Notes: generated from the letters alone by a model not told the origin. A stretch of DNA of 64,000 nt from Pedococcus sp. 5OH_020 (GCF_027812955.1 NZ_JAPYZV010000001.1:361769-425768), one strand, 5' to 3'; shown: positions 23,856 through 33,319, counted from the stretch's first letter. Made by a program: numbers and translations.

Positions 23856-25139
23856 TCAGTGGCGCCGCTCGTGGACGCGCATCTCGCGACGCCGTACCTG
23901 CTTGCGTCGCGCCCTCGCACGGGCTGCCAGCAGGAGGAGGAGAAGCGCCGTGGCGGCCAGTGCGGCCATCCCGGGCCAGGAGGCGAGCCCGGCTGTGCGC
24001 CGGCCGTCGGCGGGGAGCGCGGCCGCAGCCGGCCGGGGTCTGGGGGTGCTCCAGGGGGTCGCCATGCCCGGCGTGGCCAAGCCCGGCGTCGCCACGGCGC
24101 TCTCGGCAGGGCTGGGGGCCGACGTCGCCTGGCCGGGCTTCACCAGGGTGCCGACAGGGCGTGCCCGGCCGGCATACCGGAACGCCCAGTCGTACATCGC
24201 CGCCTGCGGGCGCCAGGAGGCGTCCAGACCGTACATCTCGCTCAGCAGGTAGGTCCGGCCCTCACGCGTGACTGCGGAGATGAAGGTCCGTTTGGCGGCC
24301 TCGGTATAGCCGTTCTTGATCCCGATGGTCCCGGGGTAGTTGAAGAGCAGCCGGTTGTGGTTCGTGATCCTGTAGGTCGCTCGCCTCTTGGTCTTCGGGT
24401 TCACAGCGCCGGGGAAGTCGACCTGCTTCGTCGTGACGTAGGAACGGAAGTCCTTCAGCCCCAGAGCCGCACGGCCGATCAACGCGAGGTCGTAGGCGCT
24501 CGAGGTCTGCCCCGGCATGTCGAGGCCGGCGGGGTCCTTCGCGACCGTGTCATGTGCCCCGAGGTACGCGGCTTCCTCGTTCATGGCTGCCAAGGTGGCC
24601 TGGCGTCCGCCCCCGGCTGCCGCCAGGGCGTACGCGGCGTCGTTGCCGGAGGACATGAGCAGCCCCTCGAACAGCTGCCGTCCCGTGTACGTCAGACCCG
24701 GGACCATTCCGACCCGGGTGCCGTCGGCGTTGGCATCCTCCGCGGTGGCCGTGATCATGCGGGTGGGCTGGACCCGCGGGAGCAGAGTGAGGGCGGTGAG
24801 GGTCTTCAGCGTGCTGGCCGGTAGGAGCCTGGCGTGCGGAGCCTTGGCCGCGACCACCGCGCCGGTGTCGAGGTCGGCCAGGAGCCACGCGACGTCGCGC
24901 AACGTCGGCGGGGCCGGGACGCCGGCCGGCAGGTCGGTCACCAGGCCCATCGAGGCCAGGCGCGGACCGCCGACCGCCGCGTCGGGGTCGACCCAGCCGG
25001 TCGGCGTGGGCAGCGTCGGCGTGCTGGCCGTCGGAAGGGGACGCGGCGTCGTCGCTGCGCTCGCCGGTGCCAGCAGCGCGCCGCCGCCGACCGCGAGTAC
25101 GAGGCCCGCCGCGGCAGCAGCCACGGGGCGGAGGCTCAC
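23856..25139 (-). CDS. D-alanyl-D-alanine carboxypeptidase (S11), membrane-anchored
   Basis: 427-residue penicillin-binding carboxypeptidase trimming the terminal D-Ala of peptidoglycan stem peptides outside the membrane. A signal peptide ends near ASA (residue 28); a Pro/Thr-rich linker follows. Motifs: SxxK at S109-K112 (ASTLK), SGN in MSSGNDAA, and the third motif as K-N-G (GIKNGYT) in place of K-T-G, a variant known in actinobacterial enzymes. A Pro/Ala linker with ATPG repeats leads to a C-terminal membrane helix and a basic tail. GTG start 13 bases after sdhB, so it may be read through from the sdh operon. Confidence 0.9.
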   Translation of the reverse strand: MSLRPVAAAAAGLVLAVGGGALLAPASAATTPRPLPTASTPTLPTPTGWVDPDAAVGGPRLASMGLVTDLPAGVPAPPTLRDVAWLLADLDTGAVVAAKAPHARLLPASTLKTLTALTLLPRVQPTRMITATAEDANADGTRVGMVPGLTYTGRQLFEGLLMSSGNDAAYALAAAGGGRQATLAAMNEEAAYLGAHDTVAKDPAGLDMPGQTSSAYDLALIGRAALGLKDFRSYVTTKQVDFPGAVNPKTKRRATYRITNHNRLLFNYPGTIGIKNGYTEAAKRTFISAVTREGRTYLLSEMYGLDASWRPQAAMYDWAFRYAGRARPVGTLVKPGQATSAPSPAESAVATPGLATPGMATPWSTPRPRPAAAALPADGRRTAGLASWPGMAALAATALLLLLLAARARARRKQVRRREMRVHERRH

Positions 25140-25152
25140 GCGGCCTGCATCG

Positions 25153-25920
25153 TCAGAACCGGCTGGTCAGGAGCGCGCGCTTCACTTCCTGGATGGCCTG
25201 GGTGACCTCGATGCCGCGCGGGCAGGCCTCGGTGCAGTTGAAGGTGGTGCGGCAGCGCCACACCCCCTCCTTGTCGTTGAGCACCTCAAGGCGCTGCTTG
25301 CCGCCCTCGTCGCGGCTGTCGAAGATGAAGCGGTGCGCGTTCACGATGGCGGCCGGCCCGAAGTACTGGCCGTCGTTCCAGAACACGGGGCAGCTCGTGG
25401 TGCAGGCCGCGCACAGGATGCACTTCGTCGTGTCGTCGAAGCGGTCACGGTCCTGCTGGCTCTGGATCCGCTCGCGCGTCGGCTCGTTGCCGGTGGTGAT
25501 CAGGAACGGCATCACCTCACGGTAGGCGTCGAAGAACGGCTCCATGTCGACGATGAGGTCCTTCTCCACCGGAAGACCTTTGATCGGCTCGACCGTGATC
25601 GGCTTGTCCGGGTTGACGTCCTTGACCAGGGTCTTGCAGGCCAGGCGGTTCTTCCCGTTGATCCGCATGGCGTCGGACCCGCAGACGCCGTGCGCGCAGG
25701 AGCGGCGGAACGACAGCGAGCCGTCCTGCTCCCACTTGATCTGGTGCAGGGCGTCGAGGACCCGGTCCGTGGCGTGCACGGTGACCTGATAGCTCTCCCA
25801 GTGCGGCTCGCTGTCCGTCTCGGGGTTGAACCGCTGGATCTTCAGGGTGACGGTGAACGTCGGCACCGCGCCGGGTGCCTTGTCCCCGGCCGGCTTCTGC
25901 TTCTCGGCAGTGGCAGTCAT
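25153..25920 (-). CDS. sdhB: succinate dehydrogenase iron-sulfur subunit
   Basis: 255-residue SdhB carrying electrons from SdhA to the membrane quinone. [2Fe-2S] ligands are in SCAHGVCGSDAM and the following RLAC, with Asp in the third ligand position as in E. coli SdhB. [4Fe-4S] ligands are in CILCAACTTSCP, and [3Fe-4S] ligands in CRTTFNC with EACPRG. The start ATG shares one base with the sdhA stop (TGATG). Last of the four sdh genes; complex II of the respiratory chain and TCA cycle. Confidence 0.97.
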   Translation of the reverse strand: MTATAEKQKPAGDKAPGAVPTFTVTLKIQRFNPETDSEPHWESYQVTVHATDRVLDALHQIKWEQDGSLSFRRSCAHGVCGSDAMRINGKNRLACKTLVKDVNPDKPITVEPIKGLPVEKDLIVDMEPFFDAYREVMPFLITTGNEPTRERIQSQQDRDRFDDTTKCILCAACTTSCPVFWNDGQYFGPAAIVNAHRFIFDSRDEGGKQRLEVLNDKEGVWRCRTTFNCTEACPRGIEVTQAIQEVKRALLTSRF

Positions 25921-27695
25921 CAGTACTTGCGCTCCATCGGCTGGTAGCGGGTCACGGTCACGGGCTTGTAGTCCAGGCGCACCTCGTCCGCGAAGGCCGG
26001 GCCGCTGGCGAACTCGGTGACCGGAGCACGGTAGGCCATCGTGTGGCGCATGAAGTTCACGTCGTCACGCGCCTCGTAGTCCTCGCGGAAGTGCCCGCCG
26101 CGGGACTCCTTGCGCGCGAGGGCGCCTAGGGTGATCACCTCGGCCAGCTCGATGAGGAAGCCGAGCTCGACCGCTTCGAGAAGGTCGGTGTTGTAGCGCT
26201 TCCCCTTGTCCTGGACCACGACATGGGCGTAGCGCTCCTTGAGCTCGTCGATGACGCCCAGCGCCTCCTTCATGGACGCCTCGGTGCGGAAGACCTGCAC
26301 GTTGCGGTCCATGGTCTCCTGCAGCGCCCGGCGCAGGTCGGCGACGCGCTCCCCGCTCTCGCGGTTGCGGATGGCGCCGACCAGGCCGTCCACCAGGGCG
26401 GTGGGGTCTGGCGGGAGGTCGACGTAGGCCGCCGACGCCGCATACTCGGCGGCCGCGATGCCGGCCCGGCGGCCGAACACGTTGATGTCCAGAAGGCTGT
26501 TCGTCCCCAGGCGGTTGGACCCGTGCACCGAGACGCAGGCGACCTCGCCGGCGGCGAAGAGCCCGGGCACGATGTCCGTGTTGTTGCGCAGCACCTCCGT
26601 CTCGACGTTCGTCGGCACACCGCCCATTGCGTAGTGGGCGGTCGGGTAGACCGGGACCGGCTCGGTGTACGGCTCGACGCCGAGGTAGGTGCGGGCGAAC
26701 TCGGTGATGTCCGGCAGCTTGGCGTCGATGTGGGCCGGCTCGAGGTGGGTGAGGTCGAGGAGCACGTAGTCCTTGTTCGGGCCCGCGCCGCGGCCTTCCC
26801 GGACCTCGTTCGCCATAGAACGCGCCACGATGTCGCGGGGCGCGAGATCCTTGATCGTGGGGGCGTAGCGCTCCATGAAGCGCTCCCCCTCGGCGTTGCG
26901 CAGGATCCCGCCCTCACCGCGGGCCGCCTCGGAGAGGAGGATCCCCAGACCGGCGAGGCCGGTGGGGTGGAACTGGAAGAACTCCATGTCCTCCAGGGGG
27001 AGGCCGCGGCGGAAGGCGACGCCCATGCCGTCACCGGTGAGCGTGTGGGCGTTGGACGTGGTCTTGAAGACCTTGCCGGTGCCGCCGGTGGCGAAGACGA
27101 CGGACTTCGCCTGGAAGACGTGGATCTCGCCCGTCGCCAGCTCGTAGGCGACCACCCCGGCGGTGTGCTCGACCCCGTCGTGACCGGTGTTGAGGAGCAG
27201 GTCAAGCACGTAGAACTCGTTGTAGAACTCCACGCCCTGCTTGACGCAGTTCTGGTAGAGGGTCTGCAGGATCATGTGGCCGGTGCGGTCGGCGGCGAAG
27301 CAGGACCGGCGCACGGCGGCCTCGCCGTGGTTGCGGGTGTGACCGCCGAAGCGGCGCTGGTCGATCTTGCCCTCCGGCGTGCGGTTGAACGGCAGGCCCA
27401 TCTTCTCGAGGTCGATGACCGCGTCGATCGCCTCCCGGCACATGATCTCCGCGGCGTCCTGGTCGACGAGGTAGTCGCCACCCTTGACGGTGTCGAAGGT
27501 GTGCCACTCCCAGTTGTCCTCCTCGACGTTCGCGAGGGCAGCACACATGCCGCCCTGCGCCGCGCCGGTGTGCGACCGGGTGGGGTAGAGCTTGGTGAGC
27601 ACGGCGGTGCGCACGCGCGTGGAGGACTCCAGCGCGGCACGCATACCGGCTCCGCCGGCGCCGACGATGACCACGTCGTACTTGTGTGTCTGCAT
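25920..27695 (-). CDS. sdhA: succinate dehydrogenase flavoprotein subunit
   Basis: 591-residue SdhA oxidising succinate to fumarate with covalent FAD. GAGGAGMRAAL near residue 12 binds ADP of FAD; the histidine in TRSHTGAAQGG (about residue 42) is the covalent FAD site; FHPTGLAGLG and the SEAARGEGG segment form the substrate site. Length is normal. The order sdhC-sdhD-sdhA-sdhB with short gaps is the usual actinobacterial operon. Confidence 0.97.
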   Translation of the reverse strand: MQTHKYDVVIVGAGGAGMRAALESSTRVRTAVLTKLYPTRSHTGAAQGGMCAALANVEEDNWEWHTFDTVKGGDYLVDQDAAEIMCREAIDAVIDLEKMGLPFNRTPEGKIDQRRFGGHTRNHGEAAVRRSCFAADRTGHMILQTLYQNCVKQGVEFYNEFYVLDLLLNTGHDGVEHTAGVVAYELATGEIHVFQAKSVVFATGGTGKVFKTTSNAHTLTGDGMGVAFRRGLPLEDMEFFQFHPTGLAGLGILLSEAARGEGGILRNAEGERFMERYAPTIKDLAPRDIVARSMANEVREGRGAGPNKDYVLLDLTHLEPAHIDAKLPDITEFARTYLGVEPYTEPVPVYPTAHYAMGGVPTNVETEVLRNNTDIVPGLFAAGEVACVSVHGSNRLGTNSLLDINVFGRRAGIAAAEYAASAAYVDLPPDPTALVDGLVGAIRNRESGERVADLRRALQETMDRNVQVFRTEASMKEALGVIDELKERYAHVVVQDKGKRYNTDLLEAVELGFLIELAEVITLGALARKESRGGHFREDYEARDDVNFMRHTMAYRAPVTEFASGPAFADEVRLDYKPVTVTRYQPMERKY

Positions 27696-27735
27696 GTTCA
27701 GCGGGTTCCTTACTGCGCCGTCGCGTCGTTCAGGG

Positions 27736-28200
27736 TCACCGTGAGCACACGGAGAGGGTGGAAGAGGGGTCGATGCACGGGTCGAAGGTGAAGATCACGA
27801 GCGTGCCGAGCACCATGACGAGCAGGGCGCTGGTGAAGAGCAGAGCCTTCAGGACCCAGCGCGTGCTGTTCTTCTCGGTGTAGTCGTTGATGACCGTCCG
27901 CACCCCGTTGACCCCGTGGAGCTCGGCGAGCCACAGCATGAGCAGGTCCCACACCTGCCAGAACGGGCTGCTCCACTTCTGGCCGACGAAGGCGAAGTCG
28001 ACCGCGTGGATGCCTTCGCCCAGCATGAGGTTGACGAACAGGTGACCGAAGACGAGGACGAGCAGCAGGATGCCGCTACCGCGCATGAAGACCCACGACC
28101 ACAGCTCGAAGTTGCCGCGGCTGGCTCCGACCCGGCGGTACCGGGAGTGCTTGACAGGAACTGCGTCGACGCGGGGCGTCTCGCTGCTGGTGGCAGTCAT
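27736..28200 (-). CDS. sdhD: succinate dehydrogenase membrane anchor subunit
   Basis: 154-residue membrane anchor with three predicted helices (about residues 37-60, 80-105, 120-145). FGHLFVNLM carries a histidine suited to heme or quinone binding, and AELHGVNGVRTVINDYTE is conserved in actinobacterial SdhD. Thirteen bases separate it from sdhC. With SdhC it anchors the complex and reduces quinone. Confidence 0.92.
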   Translation of the reverse strand: MTATSSETPRVDAVPVKHSRYRRVGASRGNFELWSWVFMRGSGILLLVLVFGHLFVNLMLGEGIHAVDFAFVGQKWSSPFWQVWDLLMLWLAELHGVNGVRTVINDYTEKNSTRWVLKALLFTSALLVMVLGTLVIFTFDPCIDPSSTLSVCSR

Positions 28201-28213
28201 GAGCGGGCGCCTT

Positions 28214-28591
28214 TCAGTGCGAGAACACGATGGACAGGTGCCGGATGGCGAACGGCACGAAGAGCACGACGAACCCCACCGCCACCGCCCAGAACATCTG
28301 CCGCTGGTACCTCGGACCCTTGGCCCAGAAGTCGACAGCGATGATGCGTAGCCCGTTGAGGGCGTGGAAGATCACGGCCGCCACCAGGCCTGCCTCGCCG
28401 AGGCCGACGACCGGGTTCTTGTAGGCGTCCATGACCTCGTTGTAGGCCTGCGGGGAGACCCGGACCAGCGCGGTGTCCAGCACATGGGCGAAGAGGAAGA
28501 GGAAGAGGAGTACGCCGCTGATGCGGTGGGCCACCCACGACCACATGCCCTCACGGCCGCGGTAGAGGGTCCCGTTGGCTGCCTGCGCCAC
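28214..28591 (-). CDS. sdhC: succinate dehydrogenase cytochrome b556 subunit
   Basis: 125-residue membrane subunit with three predicted helices. AHRISGVLLFLFLFAHVLD near residue 21 holds the RISG motif of the SdhC family and a likely heme-ligand histidine; a further histidine lies in IFHALNGLRI. GTG start at 28591 with GAAAGGGA upstream. First gene of the operon. A TAGCCT box on the minus strand at 28665-28670 is a possible -10, giving a leader of about 65 nt. Confidence 0.93.
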   Translation of the reverse strand: MAQAANGTLYRGREGMWSWVAHRISGVLLFLFLFAHVLDTALVRVSPQAYNEVMDAYKNPVVGLGEAGLVAAVIFHALNGLRIIAVDFWAKGPRYQRQMFWAVAVGFVVLFVPFAIRHLSIVFSH

Positions 28592-28759
28592 TGCGCGTCC
28601 CTTTCGAAGCAGGTTGTCACGGCAGCTCGATGCGGGAGGCGCCGACGGCCGTGGTTCGCCCGTCAGGCTATCTGGCGGCTCGCCATGACGCCGAAGGGCC
28701 TCCCTGTGAGAAACCAGACAGGCGCGGTTACCCCGGAGTAGGTCGTGGCATGGCGCCGC
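28592..28759. other. sdh leader and upstream region
   Basis: No gene seen. It contains the candidate sdh -10 at 28665-28670 (minus) and, further up, CCTGTGAGAAACCAGACAGG, whose ends CCTGT/ACAGG are inverted around ten bases. It only partly resembles a CRP/GlxR site, so I do not name a regulator. Confidence 0.35.
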
Positions 28760-28971
28760 TCAGGCGGCAGACATCCCGCCGTGGCGAGTCTCGGCCGTGC
28801 CCCGCGGTCCAACGGTCAGCCGCGTGCCGGCGCCACGACGCGCAGCCCGCTGGCTGCCGAGGATGACCGCATGGTGACCCCGCGCCCGGAGGCACTCGGC
28901 GACGCGGCAGACGCTGGCCGTCACGCCGTTGAGGCTCGGCAGGAAGACTCGGTCACGATGGCCACGCGCAC
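28760..28971 (-). pseudogene. decayed 5' fragment of a GT4 mannosyltransferase-like glycosyltransferase
   Basis: Read on the minus strand from a GTG at 28971 the sequence begins VRVAIVTES, then loses one base near 28946; in the next frame it continues FLPSLNGVTASVCRVAECLR and RARGHHAVILG. Joined, this is the N-terminus of family 4 glycosyltransferases of the MgtA/PimB type (usual form: R-V-A-I-V-T-E-S-F-L-P-x-x-N-G-V-T). Similarity fades after about 45 codons and the frame ends at a TGA (28760-28762); the other 300 or so residues are gone. It is thus both frameshifted and truncated. It lies beside manC, which makes GDP-mannose, the donor such enzymes use. Not expected to be functional. Confidence 0.8.
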
Positions 28972-29058
28972 CACCTCAGCGTCGAGGTGCCTGATGAGGT
29001 CCTGACCACGGTGAGGTGCGTGTCGGATGACCACCGGGTGACGGGCTGGTGGTGACGC

Positions 29059-29064
29059 TACGGT
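29059..29064 (+). promoter_or_regulatory. -10 box of a leaderless promoter (manC)
   Basis: TACGGT ends six bases before the ATG at 29071; no ribosome site. Confidence 0.5.
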
Positions 29065-29070
29065 TCCGGC

Positions 29071-30162
29071 ATGTCCACACCTGCGTCGGTCGAGCATCTC
29101 TGGGCGGTCGTGCCCGCCGGCGGCGCGGGCACGCGCCTGTGGCCGCTGTCCCGCGCAGCCTCACCGAAGTTCCTCCACGACCTCACCGGGACGGGGCGTT
29201 CCCTGCTCCAGGCGACGTGGGACCGACTGGCGCCGTTGACCGGCGACCGTGTCGTCGTGGTCACCGGTCGGGCGCACGAGGCCGCGGTCCGCGCGCAGCT
29301 CCCCGGGCTGGCGCGCGAGCGTCTGCTGGCGGAGCCGTCGCCGCGGGACTCCATGGCGGCCATCGGATGGGCAGCCGCCGTGCTCGAGGCGCAGGACCCC
29401 GATGCTGTGCTCGGGTCGTTCGCCGCTGACCACGTCATCGAGGACGAGGACGAGTTCCGGGCCTGCGTGACGGCGGCCGTCGAGGCGGCGGAGGACGGCT
29501 ACGTCGTCACCATCGGCATCGAGCCGTCGTACCCGGCCACGGGGTTCGGCTACATCGAGATGGGGCAGGTCCTGGGGACAGGCCCGGCACGGGCGGTGAC
29601 CCAGTTCGTCGAGAAGCCGGACCGCGCCCGAGCCGAGGCCTACCTCGCCACGGGCCGGTTCCGGTGGAACGCGGGGATGTTCGTCGTCCGGGCCACGGTC
29701 CTGCTCGACCTGCTCGCGCAGTGGCATCCCGACCTCGCCACAGCGCTGCGCGCGCTCGCAGCCGCACCGCAGAGGCTCGAGGAGCTGTGGCCCGGGCTCG
29801 AGCGCATCGCGATCGACCATGCCGTCGCCGAGCCCGCGGCCGCCGTCGGCCGGGTGGCCGTCGTGCCGGGAGGCTTCGGCTGGGACGACGTCGGCGACTT
29901 CACCTCCCTCGGCGCGCTCCTGCCCGACGCCGAGGGCATGCCAGGGATACGCGTGCTCGGGGATGCGGCGGCCCTGCGGGTCGTGGACGCGAGCGGCGTG
30001 GTAGTCCCTGCCGGTGGCCGGATGGTCGCCGTGGTGGGCCTGGACGACATCGTCGTCGTCGACACCCCCGACGCGCTCCTGGTGACGACCCGGGAACGGG
30101 CGCAGGACGTCAAGGCGGTCGTCGAGGCGCTGAAGGCCCAGGGGCGCGCCGACCTCACCTGA
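29071..30162 (+). CDS. manC: mannose-1-phosphate guanylyltransferase
   Basis: 363-residue nucleotidyltransferase making GDP-mannose from mannose 1-phosphate and GTP, cytosolic. The signature VVPAGGAGTRLWPLSR is at residues 13-28 with SPKFL following; FVEKPDRA near 172 and RWNAGMF near 193 are typical. It lacks the phosphomannose isomerase domain of bifunctional ManC/AlgA, which is normal for actinobacteria. GDP-mannose feeds phosphatidylinositol mannosides, mannosylated proteins or polysaccharide. The neighbouring mannosyltransferase remnant suggests that it once sat with its user. Confidence 0.93.
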   Translation: MSTPASVEHLWAVVPAGGAGTRLWPLSRAASPKFLHDLTGTGRSLLQATWDRLAPLTGDRVVVVTGRAHEAAVRAQLPGLARERLLAEPSPRDSMAAIGWAAAVLEAQDPDAVLGSFAADHVIEDEDEFRACVTAAVEAAEDGYVVTIGIEPSYPATGFGYIEMGQVLGTGPARAVTQFVEKPDRARAEAYLATGRFRWNAGMFVVRATVLLDLLAQWHPDLATALRALAAAPQRLEELWPGLERIAIDHAVAEPAAAVGRVAVVPGGFGWDDVGDFTSLGALLPDAEGMPGIRVLGDAAALRVVDASGVVVPAGGRMVAVVGLDDIVVVDTPDALLVTTRERAQDVKAVVEALKAQGRADLT

Positions 30163-30177
30163 GCCGAGGTCCGCCCG

Positions 30178-31764
30178 TCAGGCGAGGTCGCGGCGGCGGA
30201 AGGCGAGGACTCCCACCGCCGCAGTGGCCACCGCGGCGACGCCCAGGCCCAGCAGCCCCGTGACGTTGGCGTCGCCGCCGGGAAGGCTGCCGAGGTGGTC
30301 GAACGGCGAGAGGCCCAGGACGCTCTGCGGCAGCCTCAGGATCGCGCCCAGCTCGCCGAGCATCACGAACAGCGCCAGCGCTCCCCAGGCCGCGGCGGAC
30401 CAGTGCGGCACCAGCCCGAAGAGCAGCAGGGCCAGCCCGACGCAGACCAGGACCGCAGGGACCGTGGCGACAGCAGCCGCCACGACCTGCACCACCCCGA
30501 CGTCGCCGGCCGCACTGGCACTGAGGCCGACGGTCACCCCGGCGACCACCATCAGCCAGGCCGACCCGGCCACCGCGAGCACCCCGTGGCTCGCCAGCCA
30601 CTGCGCGCGGCGCACCGGGGTCGCCAACAAGGCCTCGGCGCGGCCTGAGCTCTCCTCCGAGCGCAGCCGCAGTGCGGTCGCGACGCCGTACGCACCGGCC
30701 CCGACGGCCAGGAAGCGCAGCTCGGTGCCGAGGAAGACGTCGAGCAGAGTGCCTTGGCCGCCGCTCATCCGACGTAGCATGTCCTCGACCGCCGGGTCCT
30801 GGGCGATCTGGTCCACCGAACGGGCCACACCTCCCACGACCAGCCCGAGCACCGCGTACCCCACGCTCCACCCGAGCAGGGATCCCCGCTGCAGGCGCCA
30901 CGCCAGTCCTCGGGGAGAGGCGAGACGCGGGTGGGCGGTGGCCGGGCCCGGACGCGGTGCCCACAGGCCCGCCCCCAGGTCGCGGCGCTGCAGCAGCCGG
31001 TCCGCGGCCAGCAGAAGGGCGGCCGTGGCTGCCAGGGCCGGGAGGACGAGCCAGAACCTGTTCTCCCCGAACGGGCTGACCTTCTCGGCCCAGCCGAGGA
31101 ACGACAACCAGGCCAGCTGCCGGACCGCACCGGTGCTGGTGTCGGCCAGGGCCCGAACGACGTACGCCAGACCCAGTACGCCGACCGCGATGCCACCGGC
31201 TCCGCGGGTCGTGGACGTCAGCTGCACCGCCACCGCGGTCACTCCGGTCATGACCAGGCCCGCGACCACCACGACCACTCCGAGAGCGAGCGACCCGGAC
31301 ACCCCGACGCCCGTGGCCACGAGGCTGAGGGCCGACAGCAGCGCGGTGGCCACGACCGCGAGCGACGCCAGCAGGACGGCCGAGGCCGTTGCGGCGCGCC
31401 GCCCGACGGCTCCAGCCGCGAGCAGCTCCAGGCGGCCCTCCTCCTCCTCGGTCCGTGTGTGCCGGCGCACGATCGCGAAGGCGAGGAAGGCGCTGAAGAG
31501 GCTCCCGAACATGACGGTCTTGAGCACCCCGACCCCGGCTGTCGTCAGCGCTGGCAGTGGGCCGTACATGGCCGTGAGCGAGGCGTTGTCGGTCATCGCG
31601 GCGGCGCCGGCTGCCGCCGCCGCGTCGGTGGGGTAGAGGTCCCGGGTGGCGGCCATCGAGCCGTAGGCCGTGGCCACCAGAGCCACGACACAGGCGGAGA
31701 CGACCCAGCGGTCCCGCCGCCAGGCCAGGCGCAGCAAGGTGGTGGTGCCCGCCAACGAGCTCAT
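30178..31764 (-). CDS. ABC exporter permease, two-module
   Basis: 528-residue membrane protein with about twelve helices and an internal duplication: a polytopic half (about 1-245), a cytosolic linker ([19 protein letters not shown]), then a second polytopic half. This layout is typical of polyketide/antibiotic-type exporter permeases that work with a single ATPase. The ATG at 31764 overlaps the ATPase stop as ATGA. It converges on manC with 15 bases between stops. The substrate is unknown; a role in drug or metabolite efflux is inferred from the family. Confidence 0.85.
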   Translation of the reverse strand: MSSLAGTTTLLRLAWRRDRWVVSACVVALVATAYGSMAATRDLYPTDAAAAAGAAAMTDNASLTAMYGPLPALTTAGVGVLKTVMFGSLFSAFLAFAIVRRHTRTEEEEGRLELLAAGAVGRRAATASAVLLASLAVVATALLSALSLVATGVGVSGSLALGVVVVVAGLVMTGVTAVAVQLTSTTRGAGGIAVGVLGLAYVVRALADTSTGAVRQLAWLSFLGWAEKVSPFGENRFWLVLPALAATAALLLAADRLLQRRDLGAGLWAPRPGPATAHPRLASPRGLAWRLQRGSLLGWSVGYAVLGLVVGGVARSVDQIAQDPAVEDMLRRMSGGQGTLLDVFLGTELRFLAVGAGAYGVATALRLRSEESSGRAEALLATPVRRAQWLASHGVLAVAGSAWLMVVAGVTVGLSASAAGDVGVVQVVAAAVATVPAVLVCVGLALLLFGLVPHWSAAAWGALALFVMLGELGAILRLPQSVLGLSPFDHLGSLPGGDANVTGLLGLGVAAVATAAVGVLAFRRRDLA

Positions 31765-32702
31765 GCCGGCACCTGCTCCTGGGCGGCATCCGTCGAGGAA
31801 CCGCCATCGACCGGGCGGTCGGCGTACTGCGAGAGGAACAGCTCCTCCAGGGTGGGCGGCTGGCAGGTGAGGGTTTCGATGCCCAGCGCGCCGAGCCGCT
31901 GCAGCACGTGGCCCACCGAGCTGGTCTCCACGGACAGGGCCAGCTGTCCGTGGTCGTGGCGCGCGCTGTGGACGCCGGGCCACTGGGCGGCCTCGCCAGG
32001 TGTCACCGGGTCGGACAGCGTGGCGACGACGCTGCTTCGGGTCAGGTGGCGCAGGTCCGCCAGCGTGCCCGAGTCGACGATGCGGCCGGCGCGCACGATG
32101 CTCACCCGGTCGGCCGCCCGCTCGACCTCGGAGAGGATGTGGCTCGACAGCAAGGCCGTGCGACCCCGGACCCGGGCCTGCGCCAGCTCGTCCTGGAAGA
32201 CCTTCTCCATCAGCGGGTCCAGGCCGGACGTGGGCTCGTCGAGGACCAGCAGGGGCACGTCGCTGGACAGCGCTGCGACCAGGGCGACCTTCTGCCGGTT
32301 GCCCTTGGAGTACGAGCGGCACTTCTTCGACGGGTCCAGCTCGAAGGCCTCGAGCAGCTGTGCCCGCCGTCCAGGGTCGACGCCTCCGCGCAGCCGGCCC
32401 AGCAGGTCGATGACCTCGCCACCGGTCAGGTTCGGCCACAGCACCACATCGCCCGGGACGTAGGCCAGGCGCCGGTGCAGCTCGGCCGCATCCCTCCACG
32501 GGTCCGCGCCCAGGAGCGTCACGTGGCCGCCGTCGGCGCGCAGCAGACCGAGCAGGATGCGGATGGTGGTGGACTTCCCTGAGCCGTTCGGTCCCAGGAA
32601 CCCGTGCACCTCGCCCTCGTGCACGGTGAGGTCCAGGCCGTCGAGCGCCGTCGTGGAGCCGAACTTCTTGACGAGGCCGGCAGCCTCGATGACAGGTGCC
32701 AT
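31761..32702 (-). CDS. ABC exporter ATP-binding protein
   Basis: 313-residue ATPase with Walker [10 protein letters not shown] near residue 37, signature region [11 protein letters not shown], Walker [14 protein letters not shown], and the H-loop [11 protein letters not shown]. The C-terminal 90 residues are the extra domain seen in drug-exporter ATPases. The start ATG lies six bases after a TACATT -10. Divergent from a MarR/GbsR-type regulator across 58 bp with a palindrome overlapping the -35 region. Confidence 0.92.
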   Translation of the reverse strand: MAPVIEAAGLVKKFGSTTALDGLDLTVHEGEVHGFLGPNGSGKSTTIRILLGLLRADGGHVTLLGADPWRDAAELHRRLAYVPGDVVLWPNLTGGEVIDLLGRLRGGVDPGRRAQLLEAFELDPSKKCRSYSKGNRQKVALVAALSSDVPLLVLDEPTSGLDPLMEKVFQDELAQARVRGRTALLSSHILSEVERAADRVSIVRAGRIVDSGTLADLRHLTRSSVVATLSDPVTPGEAAQWPGVHSARHDHGQLALSVETSSVGHVLQRLGALGIETLTCQPPTLEELFLSQYADRPVDGGSSTDAAQEQVPA

Positions 32703-32708
32703 GAGACG

Positions 32709-32714
32709 AATGTA
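32709..32714 (-). promoter_or_regulatory. -10 box of a leaderless promoter (ABC exporter)
   Basis: TACATT on the minus strand, six bases before the ATG at 32702. The likely -35 (TTCAGA, 32738-32733) lies in the palindrome at 32723-32738. Confidence 0.5.
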
Positions 32715-32722
32715 CGCTCGAC

Positions 32723-32738
32723 TTCAGGATTTTCTGAA
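32723..32738. promoter_or_regulatory. candidate operator: inverted repeat TTCAG-N6-CTGAA
   Basis: TTCAGGATTTTCTGAA: perfect 5-bp arms around six AT-rich bases, midway between the divergent exporter and regulator genes. The position suggests that the regulator controls both directions. Confidence 0.6.
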
Positions 32739-32760
32739 TGATCTGGAGAAGGCTTCGTCC

Positions 32761-33255
32761 ATGCCAGCCAGCACGTCCCGGGAGAGCTCGGCAGCGCGGC
32801 GAGCCCGGTTCGTCGAGAGGTTCGGTTCCGCACTGACCGCGGCAGGGATGCAACGGCTGCCCTCCCGGGTCTTCGCCAGCCTGCTGGCCGACGAGGACGG
32901 ACGGATGACCGCCGCGCAGATCGGGGAACAGCTGTCGGTGAGCGCGGCCTCGGTGTCGGGGGCGGTCCGCAGCCTGGAGCAGATGCGCCTGATCCACCGG
33001 GAACGGCAGCCCGGCAGCCGGCGGGACGTCTACGTGGTCGCCGACGACGCCTGGCACGACGTGATGATCAGCCCCGCCGCGACGTACGACCCGCTCACCG
33101 CGGTGCTGCGCGAGGGGGTGGGACTGGTGGGCGGCCCACAGTCCCCGGCGGGCCAGCGGCTCGCGCTCAGCGTGGCGTTCCTCGAGTTCATCACCGAGGA
33201 GCTGGACGGCATCGCCAGACGCTGGGAGGTTCGCCGAAACCGGCTTGTCCGCTGA
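32761..33255 (+). CDS. MarR/GbsR-like transcriptional regulator
   Basis: 164-residue winged-helix regulator. The helix-turn-helix spans about residues 43-70 ([22 protein letters not shown]), followed by [17 protein letters not shown], the wing; the rest is a helical dimerisation region. The ATG at 32761 follows a GGAGAAGG stretch; the frame is open upstream, but that part holds the exporter promoter and operator. Divergent from the ABC exporter, so it most likely represses that exporter and itself through the palindrome at 32723-32738. The inducer is unknown. Confidence 0.85.
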   Translation: MPASTSRESSAARRARFVERFGSALTAAGMQRLPSRVFASLLADEDGRMTAAQIGEQLSVSAASVSGAVRSLEQMRLIHRERQPGSRRDVYVVADDAWHDVMISPAATYDPLTAVLREGVGLVGGPQSPAGQRLALSVAFLEFITEELDGIARRWEVRRNRLVR

Positions 33256-33313
33256 CCACCGAGTCCGCCGTGAGGTGGACCACGCGCGGCGACCACCCGG
33301 CGTACCGCCGCAT

Positions 33314-33319
33314 TAGGCT
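33314..33319 (+). promoter_or_regulatory. -10 box of a leaderless promoter (mutase)
   Basis: TAGGCT ends seven bases before the ATG at 33327; no ribosome site between. Confidence 0.5.

Noticed and set aside
28690-28720. CRP/GlxR-type site before sdhC
   Set aside because: Left half TGTGA fits but the right half matches only three of five positions; too weak to name.
28745-29005. 86-codon plus-strand frame upstream of manC
   Set aside because: No similarity or ribosome site; it lies opposite the glycosyltransferase relic, which explains the residual coding-like composition.
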